Assembly (NCBI GenBank): GCA_050261515.1
Contig: JBLNDJ010000010.1
Span: 1 to 64,000, forward strand
Source of the DNA: JBLNDJ01 sp050261515
Lineage (GTDB): Bacteria; Acidobacteriota; Terriglobia; Bryobacterales; Bryobacteraceae
Direction of reading: 5' to 3'
DNA length: 64,000 bases
Made by a program: the position numbers and the translations under genes. Below the pieces are notes generated by a model. The model saw nothing but the letters and a program-made list of their open reading frames with translations. It had not been told where the DNA came from and made no database searches. Below are positions 49,818 to 58,900 of the stretch, piece after piece (within the stretch, counting starts at the first letter, position 1; the number at the start of each line of letters is the position of its first letter).

Positions 49818-50785
49818 AGTTGCGGGTAGCTGTGATTTCCGGAGGCCGGAGCGGCGAGCACGAAGTATCGCTGAACTCGGCGGATTCGATCGTGCGCGCC
49901 ATGGACCCTGCCAGGTACGAAGTGACGCGCCTCCTTATCGGCAAAGACGGCCGGTGGAGCCCCAGGCCCATCCTGCCCGAGCCCGGCGCCAATCCCGGCA
50001 TCGACGTGGTCTTCCCTGTGCTGCACGGCACCTTCGGCGAGGACGGCACGGTGCAGGGGCTGCTAGAACTCGCCGACCTGCCCTACGTCGGCGCGGGCGT
50101 GCTCGCCTCAGCCATTTCGATGGATAAGGAAATCGTGAAGCGAATCTGCCGCGAGCGCGGCCTGCCGGTGGTGGAGTACGTCGCCTGGTCGCGTGGCGAC
50201 GCGGAGCGTCCTCAAAACCCGTTCGATTTTCCGGTCTTCGTGAAGCCCGCGAACATGGGCTCCTCGGTCGGAATCTCGAAGGCGCATAACGCGGTGGAGC
50301 TTGACGCCGCGCTGTGCCTGGCCGCGAGCTACGACCGCAAGGTGATCGTGGAGCGTGCCATCGCGGGCCGCGAGTTCGAGTGCTCCGTGCTCGGCAACGC
50401 GAAGCCCGCCGCGGCCGTGCCGTGCGAGATCCTGCCCTCGCGCGATTTCTACGACTACGAGGACAAGTACCTGCTCGGCCAGGCCAGGACGCAGGTCCCC
50501 GCCGATATCCCCGCTGCCCTGGCGGAAGAAATCCGGCGGCTGGCGGTCGCGTGCTATGAAGCTGTCGGCTGCGAGGGCATGGCGCGCGTCGATTTTCTGC
50601 TCGAAAACGCCAGCGGCCGGCTCTACATTAACGAGATCAACACCATCCCGGGCTTCACCTCGATCAGCATGTACCCGAAGATGTGGGAAGCGGCCGGGCT
50701 CGCATACCCGGCGCTCATCGATCGCCTGATCGAACTCGCGCTCGAACGCCACCGCGACCGCGCCGCGACGAAATATTCGCTCTGA
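49814..50785 (+). CDS. ddl: D-alanine-D-alanine ligase
   Basis: A 323-residue ATP-grasp enzyme that joins two D-Ala for peptidoglycan. Motifs are GGRSGEHEVSL, LHGTFGEDGTVQG, KPANMGSSVGISK and the C-terminal INEINTIPGFTSISMYP. The Tyr-rich loop FYDYEDKY is that of D-Ala-D-Ala ligases; vancomycin-type D-lactate ligases have His there. The stop lies 16 bases from the convergent rhodanese gene. It overlaps the arginase stop, an unusual pairing with no obvious metabolic reason. Confidence 0.93.
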   Translation: MKLRVAVISGGRSGEHEVSLNSADSIVRAMDPARYEVTRLLIGKDGRWSPRPILPEPGANPGIDVVFPVLHGTFGEDGTVQGLLELADLPYVGAGVLASAISMDKEIVKRICRERGLPVVEYVAWSRGDAERPQNPFDFPVFVKPANMGSSVGISKAHNAVELDAALCLAASYDRKVIVERAIAGREFECSVLGNAKPAAAVPCEILPSRDFYDYEDKYLLGQARTQVPADIPAALAEEIRRLAVACYEAVGCEGMARVDFLLENASGRLYINEINTIPGFTSISMYPKMWEAAGLAYPALIDRLIELALERHRDRAATKYSL

Positions 50786-50800
50786 GGAGTGGCGCGCCGC

Positions 50801-51235
50801 TCAGCGCGAGCCCTGCTCTACGGGAAGGCCCGCCGCCTGGTATGCCGTAATCCCGCCGGCGAGGGAGCGGACATTCGTGTAGCCCATTTTCTGGAGGACG
50901 TCGGCGGCGACAGCCGAACGCCCGCCGCTCCTGCAGTACACGATGACGGCAGCCGATTTCTCCGGGACCTTGGTTTCGATGGCCGGTTCGAGAACGCCGC
51001 GTCCCACGTGAATCGCTCCCGGAATGCGGCTCTGGTTCCACTCGTTGTCCTCGCGGACATCGACCACAACCGGCGCGGGCGTTTGGCTCCGGAGCGCCTG
51101 GAACTGCGAAACATCAATCTCCCGGATGCGGGACTTGGCTTCCTTGACGAGCGTCTGGAAGTAACCGCTCTGGGCAGACGCAAAACCGGCCAAAGCGAGG
51201 CAGCAGACAGCCGGCAGCAGACGGATTCGAGCCAT
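50801..51235 (-). CDS. Exported rhodanese-like protein
   Basis: A 144-residue single-domain rhodanese with a signal peptide (about 1-21, ending GFASAQ). The active-site Cys101 is in YCRSGGRSA, and the substrate loop DVREDNEWNQSRIPGAIHV is typical. It moves sulfane sulfur in the periplasm. It is monocistronic, convergent with ddl and divergent from mscL. Confidence 0.88.
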   Translation of the reverse strand: MARIRLLPAVCCLALAGFASAQSGYFQTLVKEAKSRIREIDVSQFQALRSQTPAPVVVDVREDNEWNQSRIPGAIHVGRGVLEPAIETKVPEKSAAVIVYCRSGGRSAVAADVLQKMGYTNVRSLAGGITAYQAAGLPVEQGSR

Positions 51236-51331
51236 GATGACCGCTCATCCTATCGTTTCCCACGGCCCCCGTCAATTTGGCGCAATCATCTACCTTTCCT
51301 GGTTTACAATCTAGATACCTGAGGAGGGCAC

Positions 51332-51748
51332 ATGTTGAAGGGTTTGAGGGAATTCCTGTTCCGAGGCAATGTGGTCGATCTCGCCGTCGCCGTTGTCGTC
51401 GGCGCTGCGTTCGGGGCCGTCGTGACCGCGTTCGTCAAGGATTTGCTGACACCCCTGATCGCGGCCCTGGTGGGGAAGCCGGATTTCTCCGGCCTCACGT
51501 TCACGATCAACAACAGCAAGTTCCTCTATGGCGATTTCATCAACGCGGTCGTGTCGTTCGTGCTGGTCGGCACCGCGGTCTACTTCTTCGTGGTCCTGCC
51601 GGTGAGATCCATGCTGGCGCGGATGGCGAAACCGGCCGCGGCACAGACACAGACGTGTCCGGAGTGCCTCAGCGAGATCCCGGTTGGAGCGCGCCGGTGC
51701 GCGCATTGCACCACGGTGCTCGCCTCGGCCGCGAGCACAACCAGCTAG
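51332..51748 (+). CDS. mscL: Large-conductance mechanosensitive channel with zinc-ribbon tail
   Basis: A 138-residue MscL, the homopentameric safety valve that opens under osmotic downshock. It has the N-terminal amphipathic FLFRGNVVDLAVAVVVGAAFG and TM2 (VVSFVLVGTAVYFFVVLPV). The usual C-terminal helix is replaced or followed by a four-Cys zinc ribbon (Cys109, 112, 123, 126; CPECLSEIP and CAHC). A Shine-Dalgarno (GAGGAGGG) lies a few bases before the ATG, and TACAAT at 51305-51310 may be its -10. Its last 4 bases overlap the convergent RhaT-like gene. Confidence 0.92.
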   Translation: MLKGLREFLFRGNVVDLAVAVVVGAAFGAVVTAFVKDLLTPLIAALVGKPDFSGLTFTINNSKFLYGDFINAVVSFVLVGTAVYFFVVLPVRSMLARMAKPAAAQTQTCPECLSEIPVGARRCAHCTTVLASAASTTS

Positions 51749-52746
51749 CCGGCCTGCGCGATGATCACCGACGCAAAGATCATGGCCGCGATGCCCGCGC
51801 CGAGATAGCGGAATGCGCGCCGGTCTGCGTTCTTCCACTCGCCGGTGACCAGGCCCCAGACGTTCGCCACCACCACCATGATGGTCATGAAGATGGGCCA
51901 GCAGATCGATGCGCCAAGCTCGCCGATCTGTGTCTTGCCCGCGCCGTAGAGATAGAACCCGATCAGCCAGAGGAACCCCATCGCGAGCGTGTATAGGAGA
52001 TTGCGCGAGCGGTCCTGCGGCAGTCCCTTGTTCCAGGTGCGGTTGCGGCGCAGCAGGTACAAGCAGTACCCGGCGTTGATCAGGAAGCCCGCCGACATCG
52101 CGACGGCGAAGATGGCCATCGGAGCGTTGGCGGCGTTGGCGCCCTGGGCCGCGGCGGCCGTTTCGATCGGCTTGCCGAACTCGACCGCGAAGTTCATCAT
52201 CGGCGAAGCGGCGCCCGAGGCCACGCAGATCGCGATTCCGCGCGCCAGGTTCTTCCGGCTCGCCGCCGGCGCGGCGGCATCTTTGAGCGCGCCGGCCCGC
52301 GCGCACAGCGCGACCCCGGCAATCACCACCACCAGGCCGGCGATGATGAGCAGCCCCTTGCGCGACATCAGCTCGTCCGGGTGCAGCACCGCCAGCGGAA
52401 CCAGCGCGCCGAGCGCCGCGATCATCGACATGATGATGGCGAAGCCGAGCGCGACTCCGACCGCGTCGAGCCCCAGGCCGAACAGCACGGACCCGATTCC
52501 CCACCCCATGCCGAACAGCGCGGCCAGCGCCACCACGCCTGCTCCGGCGTCGGCATACGCCGTCGCCGCGTGCGGCACGAACAGCGCCACCAGCAGCCAC
52601 GGGAACACGATCATTCCCGCGATCGAATAGAAGAGCCAGTTCTTCTCCCAGGGCCATCCCCGGACGAACTTCTGCGGCAGCGCAAAGCTGCCCTGCATCA
52701 CCGCGCCTGCGACTACGGCCAGAAACCCGATCCACGCCTCGGACAT
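51745..52746 (-). CDS. RhaT-family sugar-proton symporter
   Basis: A 333-residue integral membrane protein with ten hydrophobic segments, related to the L-rhamnose-proton symporter RhaT: opening GFLAVVAGAVMQGSFALPQKF, the WPWEKNWLFYS segment, and WIxTGIGFYLYG-like helix seven. Substrate specificity is inferred from family only; no rhamnose genes are near. The stop lies within the mscL end (4-base overlap). Confidence 0.83.
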   Translation of the reverse strand: MSEAWIGFLAVVAGAVMQGSFALPQKFVRGWPWEKNWLFYSIAGMIVFPWLLVALFVPHAATAYADAGAGVVALAALFGMGWGIGSVLFGLGLDAVGVALGFAIIMSMIAALGALVPLAVLHPDELMSRKGLLIIAGLVVVIAGVALCARAGALKDAAAPAASRKNLARGIAICVASGAASPMMNFAVEFGKPIETAAAAQGANAANAPMAIFAVAMSAGFLINAGYCLYLLRRNRTWNKGLPQDRSRNLLYTLAMGFLWLIGFYLYGAGKTQIGELGASICWPIFMTIMVVVANVWGLVTGEWKNADRRAFRYLGAGIAAMIFASVIIAQAG

Positions 52747-52759
52747 AGGGGGAAGGATA

Positions 52760-54454
52760 TCACTCCGCTACCCTCCAGTCGATGACGATGACCGGCACCG
52801 CGCGCGTGTCGTTGCGGAACGCGAGCTTCTTCCAGCCATTCTGCGGGCCGGGGGATTCGAGGACCAGCAGTTCGCCGGCGCGCCGCGCATCCACCGCGTA
52901 GACCGTCGGGTTCCAGCCGTTCCCCGGACCGGCCGGCTCGCGCGCCGCGCGCCCGGTCGCGGTGAATACGGTGAGGCCGTGCGCCGAAAGGTCGGCCGGA
53001 TGCACGCTGATGCGCACCGGGACGCCGGGCAGCTCGCCCGACACGGTGCCGGACGACGCCTGCCGGCCGTCGATCCGAACCGATGCGCCGCGCGCGAGAT
53101 CGCCTGTCCAGATGATCCGGCCGGACGTGGGCCCCGTGTAGGCGGGTTTCGGCCTCGGGGGCGCCGGCGCGAACGGCGGCGGCAGCACGGGTGCGGCATT
53201 CTGGACAACGGCGCTCGTCTCCACGGAAGGCGGCGCGGGCAGTGCGGCTGCCGTCCTGCGTGGCGCCGCGATCGATGGCAGGCGCGCCATGTTGAACTGC
53301 CTGGGCCGCGGCTTCACCGGCTCGGCCCGTGCCGCTTCCTGCGCCGGCTCGGGCGCCGCGCGCGGGGGAGGCGGCTGCCGCGGCGCGGGCTGCGGCTCCG
53401 ATTGCGGAACCTCGGGCCTTCCCAGGAACTGCACGAACTCTTCCCGCGGCCCGCCCGGCCCATCCATGTGGAGCCGCACCTTGACGTTGTGCGTCCGCCG
53501 CGCGTAGGCAACTTGCCCGGCCCTGAACATTCGCGCATTGAAAGGGACGCGTACGTTCCCGCTCCCTTCGCTGATGTCCAGGTATGCCTTGGCGCGGACC
53601 ACGCTGCGGTCCCAGGCGATCTGCAATTGTCCGTTCTTGTCCGTCACGTGCAGGCCCAGCGGAGCGGGCTCTACCGGTGCGTTCGGTCCGCGCAGGCGCA
53701 CGATCGCGAACAGGGCGATCAGCGCCAGCAACCCCACGACGGCCGCACGCCCCCGGCTCCGGTTCCGCGCCGGCGGCTGGGCCTCCCGGATCGCGGGCGG
53801 CGGCGTAACCCTCGGCGGCGCGTGCTCGACAACGGCCGCCGGCTCAGGTTCGGACTCGGGCTCGGGCTCCCGCGGCGGGGGCTCCGCGCGCTGCCTGCCC
53901 GGAACCGGGATCGTAAACTCGCGGTAGCTGGACTCGGTCCGCATCCCGCCGTCCGCTTCCCGGACGAAGAAGCCCGCGCGCGCCGAGCCGAATGGCTCGG
54001 GCTTCAACACCAGCGCCACTTGCCTGCGGCCGGGGAAGTAGCGGTCCTGAATCGCCAAATCCTGCGGCGATAAAAACACCTCGCTGCGCGTGTGCGAGTG
54101 ATACCAGCCGACCGGCGTCATGCCCCTCAGCTCCGGCTCGGTCCGGGCGGCTTCAAGGATCCGGCGCAACGCCGCTTCGTCCTTTTCCGAGAGCACGTAA
54201 GAAGGGCCGGCGGCGTACTCGCAGGGCACCGGCCGCGACGCCTGAATCCGCACCACGTTCCCGTCCGCGGTTCCGAACAGGATGCCGCCCGTCTCCACGC
54301 CGCCGCGCGGAAACCGGCAGAAGCCTTCGACCGCCTGGGCGCGTATCTGTTCGGCCACCGCAGTCGAGTACTCGATTTCAAGCGGATGCGCGTCCGTGCT
54401 CCAACGCCGGGACTCGGATATCGCGTGCGCGCCTGCCATGAGGCTTTGTTCCAA
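52760..54454 (-). CDS. Membrane-anchored JAMM (Mov34/MPN) domain protein with Pro-rich tail
   Basis: A 564-residue protein. Residues about 25-185 form a JAB/MPN domain with a complete JAMM zinc site: Glu54 (ETGGILFG), His119 and His121 (WYHSHTRS), Ser129 and Asp132 (SPQD). This is the active-site set of isopeptidases that release ubiquitin-like tails. A Pro/Glu-rich linker, an Arg-rich stretch (NRSRGR) and one membrane helix (237-253) follow; the charges put the JAMM domain in the cytoplasm. The ~310-residue outside part has a short beta domain, long Pro/Ala linkers and a final beta-sandwich. No ubiquitin-like or E1 gene is nearby. The gene is divergent from the secreted-repeat operon at 54559-59092. 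Confidence 0.8.
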   Translation of the reverse strand: MEQSLMAGAHAISESRRWSTDAHPLEIEYSTAVAEQIRAQAVEGFCRFPRGGVETGGILFGTADGNVVRIQASRPVPCEYAAGPSYVLSEKDEAALRRILEAARTEPELRGMTPVGWYHSHTRSEVFLSPQDLAIQDRYFPGRRQVALVLKPEPFGSARAGFFVREADGGMRTESSYREFTIPVPGRQRAEPPPREPEPESEPEPAAVVEHAPPRVTPPPAIREAQPPARNRSRGRAAVVGLLALIALFAIVRLRGPNAPVEPAPLGLHVTDKNGQLQIAWDRSVVRAKAYLDISEGSGNVRVPFNARMFRAGQVAYARRTHNVKVRLHMDGPGGPREEFVQFLGRPEVPQSEPQPAPRQPPPPRAAPEPAQEAARAEPVKPRPRQFNMARLPSIAAPRRTAAALPAPPSVETSAVVQNAAPVLPPPFAPAPPRPKPAYTGPTSGRIIWTGDLARGASVRIDGRQASSGTVSGELPGVPVRISVHPADLSAHGLTVFTATGRAAREPAGPGNGWNPTVYAVDARRAGELLVLESPGPQNGWKKLAFRNDTRAVPVIVIDWRVAE

Positions 54455-54490
54455 GATTACCTTCGGTAGACGCGCGGGAGCAAGAGAGGG

Positions 54491-54519
54491 TAGTCATAGG
54501 GGCATTCTAGGGCTACAAT
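54491..54519 (+). promoter_or_regulatory. Candidate promoter of the three-gene secreted operon
   Basis: TAGTCA (54491-54496) and TACAAT (54514-54519) have an ideal 17-base spacer. The expected transcript start near 54526 is followed by a short perfect palindrome at 54536-54545 and a G-rich ribosome-binding region before the ATG at 54559. Confidence 0.4.
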
Positions 54520-54535
54520 GCGGGTAAGCTGGTTA

Positions 54536-54545
54536 GTACTAGTAC
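54536..54545 (+). promoter_or_regulatory. Palindrome GTACTAGTAC in the operon leader
   Basis: A perfect 10-bp palindrome lies between the predicted transcript start and the start codon of 54559-55125, in the 104-base gap shared with the divergent JAMM gene. It may be an operator for one or both units; its regulator is unknown. Confidence 0.3.
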
Positions 54546-54558
54546 CAAGGGGGCGGGG

Positions 54559-55125
54559 ATGCGCAGATCTCATCCCGGTCGTGCTGTACTGCTGTTCTTT
54601 CTCGCCTTGGAAACGCTCGGAGCGCAAGGGCTCCGGGTCGCCGTTCTCGAAGGCGAAGGCGCTATCAACAACATCCGCGAACGCACGGCACGCGCGCCCG
54701 TGGTGCGCGTGCTGGACGATCGCGAGCAGCCCGTCACCGGCGCGACGGTCAACTTCTACCTCCCGGATTACGGCGCGAGCGGCACGTTTCCCGGCGGCCA
54801 CACCAGCCTCACGGCTACGACGGACGAGGAAGGCCGGGCTGTGGCCCGCGGGCTGCGGCCCAACAACGTCGCCGGGCGCTTCCAGATACGCGTGAGCGCG
54901 GCGTCGCAGGGGCGCGAGGCAAGCGCCTCGATCACGCAGGTGAACGTGGCGCCGGCGGCGCGCCATAGCTCGAAAACGAAGTACATCATTGCGGCGCTGG
55001 CGGCGGGCGGGGCGGCCGGAGCGATTCTGGCGGCCACCGGCGGGGGCGGGTCCTCCTCTTCGACGCCCGCGGGCGGCGGGAACACGATCACGCCGGGAAG
55101 CCCGGTGTTCGGGCCGCCGCGATGA
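54559..55125 (+). CDS. Secreted protein with Ig-like (Big/invasin-type) domain and C-terminal membrane helix
   Basis: A 188-residue protein: signal peptide about 1-22, an Ig-like domain (about 45-135) with VRVLDDREQPVTGATVNFYLP and the TDEEGRAVARGL strand as in Big_1/CarboxypepD-type domains, then a Ser/Lys linker, a membrane helix (about 142-158), and a flexible Gly/Ser tail. The C-terminus would be outside the helix in the cytoplasm or a further anchor. Family is common in acidobacteria and without known function. It overlaps the next gene by ATGA. Confidence 0.65.
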   Translation: MRRSHPGRAVLLFFLALETLGAQGLRVAVLEGEGAINNIRERTARAPVVRVLDDREQPVTGATVNFYLPDYGASGTFPGGHTSLTATTDEEGRAVARGLRPNNVAGRFQIRVSAASQGREASASITQVNVAPAARHSSKTKYIIAALAAGGAAGAILAATGGGGSSSSTPAGGGNTITPGSPVFGPPR

Positions 55126-55997
55126 AAGCCGCGGTTTGCGGTCTGATGCTCGCGGCCGCCGCGGCGGCGCCCGTGCGCGGCCCGTGGCTCGGGCTCGTGT
55201 TCGACTCCGGGTCGAAGAGCTTGCGGCCGGTGCTGGGGCTGCCCGGAGCGGCGAGCCTGGGGGCGCCGCTCGAGATCCCGTTCGCGCTCGAGCGCGCCGT
55301 AGCGGCGCACCGGGGCGGCTTCGCGCTCGCGATCGACAGCGGCGGAAGCGTCTTCGCCGTCGCGGCCGATGGGGCCCGGAAGCTCGCCGGCGTGCGGCCG
55401 TTCCCGGGCGAGATCGTCTTCAGCCCGTCTGCGCGGTTCGCGGCGCTGTACTACGGCGAGGAGGAGTCCGTCGATCTGGTCTCGGGGCTGCCGGATCGTC
55501 CGGCGCTTGCGGCGCGGCTGCGGACCCCGGGTCCTGTGGCGGCGCTGGCGGTGAGCGACGGCGGCGTGGTGCTGGCGGGCCTACGCGCCGGCGCGGTCTA
55601 CGACCTGCGCCAGGGCCGGAGCGTGCTGGCCGTTGGGGAGGCCTCGGCCATCGCTTTCATCGGCGCGACGGGCGATGCCCTGGTGGCCGACCGGGCGGCG
55701 GGGCTCGTTTACCGGATCGGGGTGCGCCGCGGCTCGTTCGCGGTCAAGGAACCCAGGGCGCTGGGCGTGTCGGCGGATGGCAGGCGCGCCGTGGTGGCGG
55801 GCGCGGCGCCGGTGGTGCTGAACCTGGAGACGGGCACGGCCGAAGAGGCGCCGTGCGCGTGTAAAGCCACGCTGGCCGAACCGCTGGCGGGCAACGCCGT
55901 GTTCAGGCTGACGGCCGATAGCGAGCCGGTGATGTGGGTGCTCGACGCCGCGGGGCCGCGCCTGTTCTTCATCCCCGCGGGAAAGGGCGGACAATGA
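55122..55997 (+). CDS. Small secreted beta-propeller protein, function unknown
   Basis: A 291-residue Ala/Gly-rich protein with a short signal peptide (about 1-14) and repeated strand motifs (GGFALAIDSGGSVFAV, GGVVLAGLRAGAVYDL, AAGLVYRIGVRRGS) suggesting a seven-bladed propeller of low conservation. No catalytic site is seen. It is the middle gene of the coupled trio (ATGA overlaps at both ends), so it is likely made in fixed ratio with the other two. I do not recognise the family. Confidence 0.6.
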   Translation: MKAAVCGLMLAAAAAAPVRGPWLGLVFDSGSKSLRPVLGLPGAASLGAPLEIPFALERAVAAHRGGFALAIDSGGSVFAVAADGARKLAGVRPFPGEIVFSPSARFAALYYGEEESVDLVSGLPDRPALAARLRTPGPVAALAVSDGGVVLAGLRAGAVYDLRQGRSVLAVGEASAIAFIGATGDALVADRAAGLVYRIGVRRGSFAVKEPRALGVSADGRRAVVAGAAPVVLNLETGTAEEAPCACKATLAEPLAGNAVFRLTADSEPVMWVLDAAGPRLFFIPAGKGGQ

Positions 55998-58900
55998 CAG
56001 CGTGCCGCCTCTCGCTCGCGTTCGTCTGCGGAGCGGGGCTCGCATGGGCGCAAGGCCGCCCCTCCATCACCACGGCGTCGCTGCCCGGGGGCGCGGTTGG
56101 CGCGCCCTACTCGGCGGCGCTGGCGGCAACGGGCGGCAAGCAGCCCTATACCTGGCGGGTCGCGGACGGCTCTCTTCCCACGGGCCTCGAACTCGGCCCA
56201 AACAGCGGCGTCATCGGCGGCACTCCTTCAGCGCCGGGCAATTTCAAATTCACGGTTTCCGTGACCGACGCCAACAACCGCACCGGCCGGAAGGCCTTGT
56301 CGATTTCCGTCGCGGGCGGCAGCGCTCCGCTGGGCATCACGACGGCGTCGCTGCCCGCCGGCACGGTAGGGACGGCCTACTCGGCGCCGCTTGCGGCCTT
56401 GGGCGGCGCGCCGCCCTACACCTGGAGCGCGACCGGGCTGCCCGGCGGGCTGAACCTCGATGCCGCGAGCGGCCTGATCGCGGGCACTCCCACGCAGGCC
56501 GGGCCCGCGCATGTGACCGTGAACGTTGCCGATTCGTCCGGCCAGGCAGCTTCCATGGGATACGATCTCACGATCGCGGCCGGGCTCGCGATCACGACCG
56601 GCTCGCTGCCGGGCGGCACGGTCGGGGCGGCCTACTCGGCGACGCTCGCCGCCTCGGGCGGCGCGACTCCCTACACCTGGAGCGCGACGGGTCTGCCGGG
56701 CGGCCTCAGCCTGAACGCGCAATCCGGAGCCATCGGCGGGACGCCGTCCGCGCCGGGCACCTTCCACCCCGAGATCCGTGTTCAGGATGCCACCGGTGCG
56801 GCGGCATCGAGAACCTACGACGTCGCGATCGTCGCCACGCTCGCGATCGCGACCGGCTCGCTGCCGGGCGGCACGGTAGGGACGGCCTACTCGGCGACGC
56901 TCGCCGCCACGGGCGGCGCGGCTCCGTACGCCTGGAGCGCGACGGGCCTGCCAAACGGCCTCAGCTTGAACGCGCAATCGGGAGCCATCGGCGGGACGCC
57001 GTCCGCGGCGGGCGCCTTCCACCCCGAGATCCGTGTGCAGGACGCAACGGGCGCGACGGCGTCGAAAACGTATGACATTGCGATCGCCGCCGGACTCGCG
57101 ATCACGACCAGTCCCCTGCCCGGCGCGAAGACGGGCACGGCGTATTCCGCCACTCTGTCGGCGACGGGCGGCACTCCTCCCTACACCTGGTCGATCGCTT
57201 CCGGCACGCTGCCTCCCGGGCTGAAGCTCGACGCGTCGAGCGGCGCCTTCTCCGGAACGCCGTCCGAAGCGGGGTCGTTCACCTTCACGGTCCAGGTGGC
57301 CGATAGCCGCGGCGTCACGAAATCGCTCGCTACAGGCATCACCGTCGAGCAGGGCCTGTCTATCACAACCTCCACGCTCCCCGACGCCACGCTCGCCGCC
57401 TTTTACCAGGAGCCGCTTCAGGCTGCCGGCGGCAAGACGCCCTACACCTGGTCCGTCGCGGGCGGGTCGCTTCCCGGGGGGCTGTCGCTCGACTCGCGCT
57501 CCGGCGCCATCAGCGGTACGCCCACCGTCGTGGGCTCGTTCTCCTTCAGCGTCATGGCGCGGGACGCGAGCGGCGACTCGAGCGCGAAATCATTCACGAT
57601 CACAGTGGTGTCGGGCCTCACGATTACGAGCACGTCGCCGCTGCCGCCTGCCGCCGCTGGCGTGCCATATTCGCAGGCGCTGGCCGCGATCTCGGGCGTA
57701 GCGCCGTATGCCTGGACCGTTTCGGCGGGCTCGCTCCCGAACGGAATCGCGCTCAACCGCTCGACCGGTCTGCTGAGCGGCACGACCACCGCGAGCGCGC
57801 GCACCTACACCTTCACAGTCACCGTCACCGACTCCGCGTCCGCTTCCGACTCCAGGGAATTCAGCCTGACAGTGGTGGGAGCCCTGGCCGTGAGCACGAC
57901 CACGCTGCCGGGCGCGAGCCTGCGGACTCCCTACTCGCAGACCCTGTCCGCCGTTGCGGGAACGTCGCCCTACACGTGGACCGTCACAGAGGGCGCGCTG
58001 CCGCCCGGCCTTGCGCTTTCCGCCAGCGGGGCGATCTCCGGCACGCCGGCAACCCAGGGCAACTACAGCTTCACGGTGCAGGTGAAGGACGCCGTCGGCA
58101 CGACCGCCGCCGCGCCGCTTTCGATCGCGGTCGGACCTGCGCTCAGCGTCACCAGCGGACCCGCGCTGCCGCCGGGCGCGCTCGCCGCCGCGTATGCGGC
58201 GACGCTCGCCGCCGCCGGCGGCACTCCGCCTTACACGTGGTCGATCGCCTCGGGCGCGCTGCCCGCCGGCCTTGCGCTCAACGCATCCACCGGCGTGATC
58301 TCGGGCACGCCCGCGGCCGCGGGGAACTACACCTTCACCGTCACCGTGACCGACTCCGCGCGCGCCACAGCCACGGCGAACCTCTCGCTCGCGGTCGCGG
58401 CCCAGGGCGTGCCCGCCGTGACCATCACCGGCGTTTCCGGTACCGCCGGGCCGCTCGAGCAGCCGGCCCTGGGGCTGACGCTAGCGAAACCCTATCAGGC
58501 CGCGCTTGCCGGACAGCTCACCCTCAGCTTCGCGCCCGACGCCGCGGCTCCGGTGGACGACCCGGCCATCCAGTTCTCGACCGGCGGACGCACGACAAGC
58601 TTCACGATTCCGGCCGGCGCCACGCAAGCCAGCTTCCAGGTTCCGTCGCTGCAACTGCAAACCGGCTCGGTGTCCGGGACGATCACGATCTCGGTGAAAC
58701 TCACGGCCGGGGGCGCGGACATCACGCCGAATCCCGCGCCGGCCGCGACCATACGGATCGCGCGCGCCGCGCCCGTGATCCGCGTGCTGAGGCTGGTCAA
58801 AACGGCGTCCGGATTCGAAGCCTGGATCACGGGTTACGCGACTACGCGCGAGCTCACGCAGGCAACGGTGCAATTCACACCGGCCTCGGGGAGCAATCTG

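Noticed and set aside
49814..50785. D-alanine-D-lactate (vancomycin-resistance type) ligase
   Set aside because: The loop carries Tyr rather than the His of D-lactate ligases, and no vanH or vanX is adjacent.
56060..58400. Regular repeats that could suggest a CRISPR or satellite array
   Set aside because: The units are 255-270 bases, in frame, and encode He_PIG domains; no short direct repeats with spacers exist.
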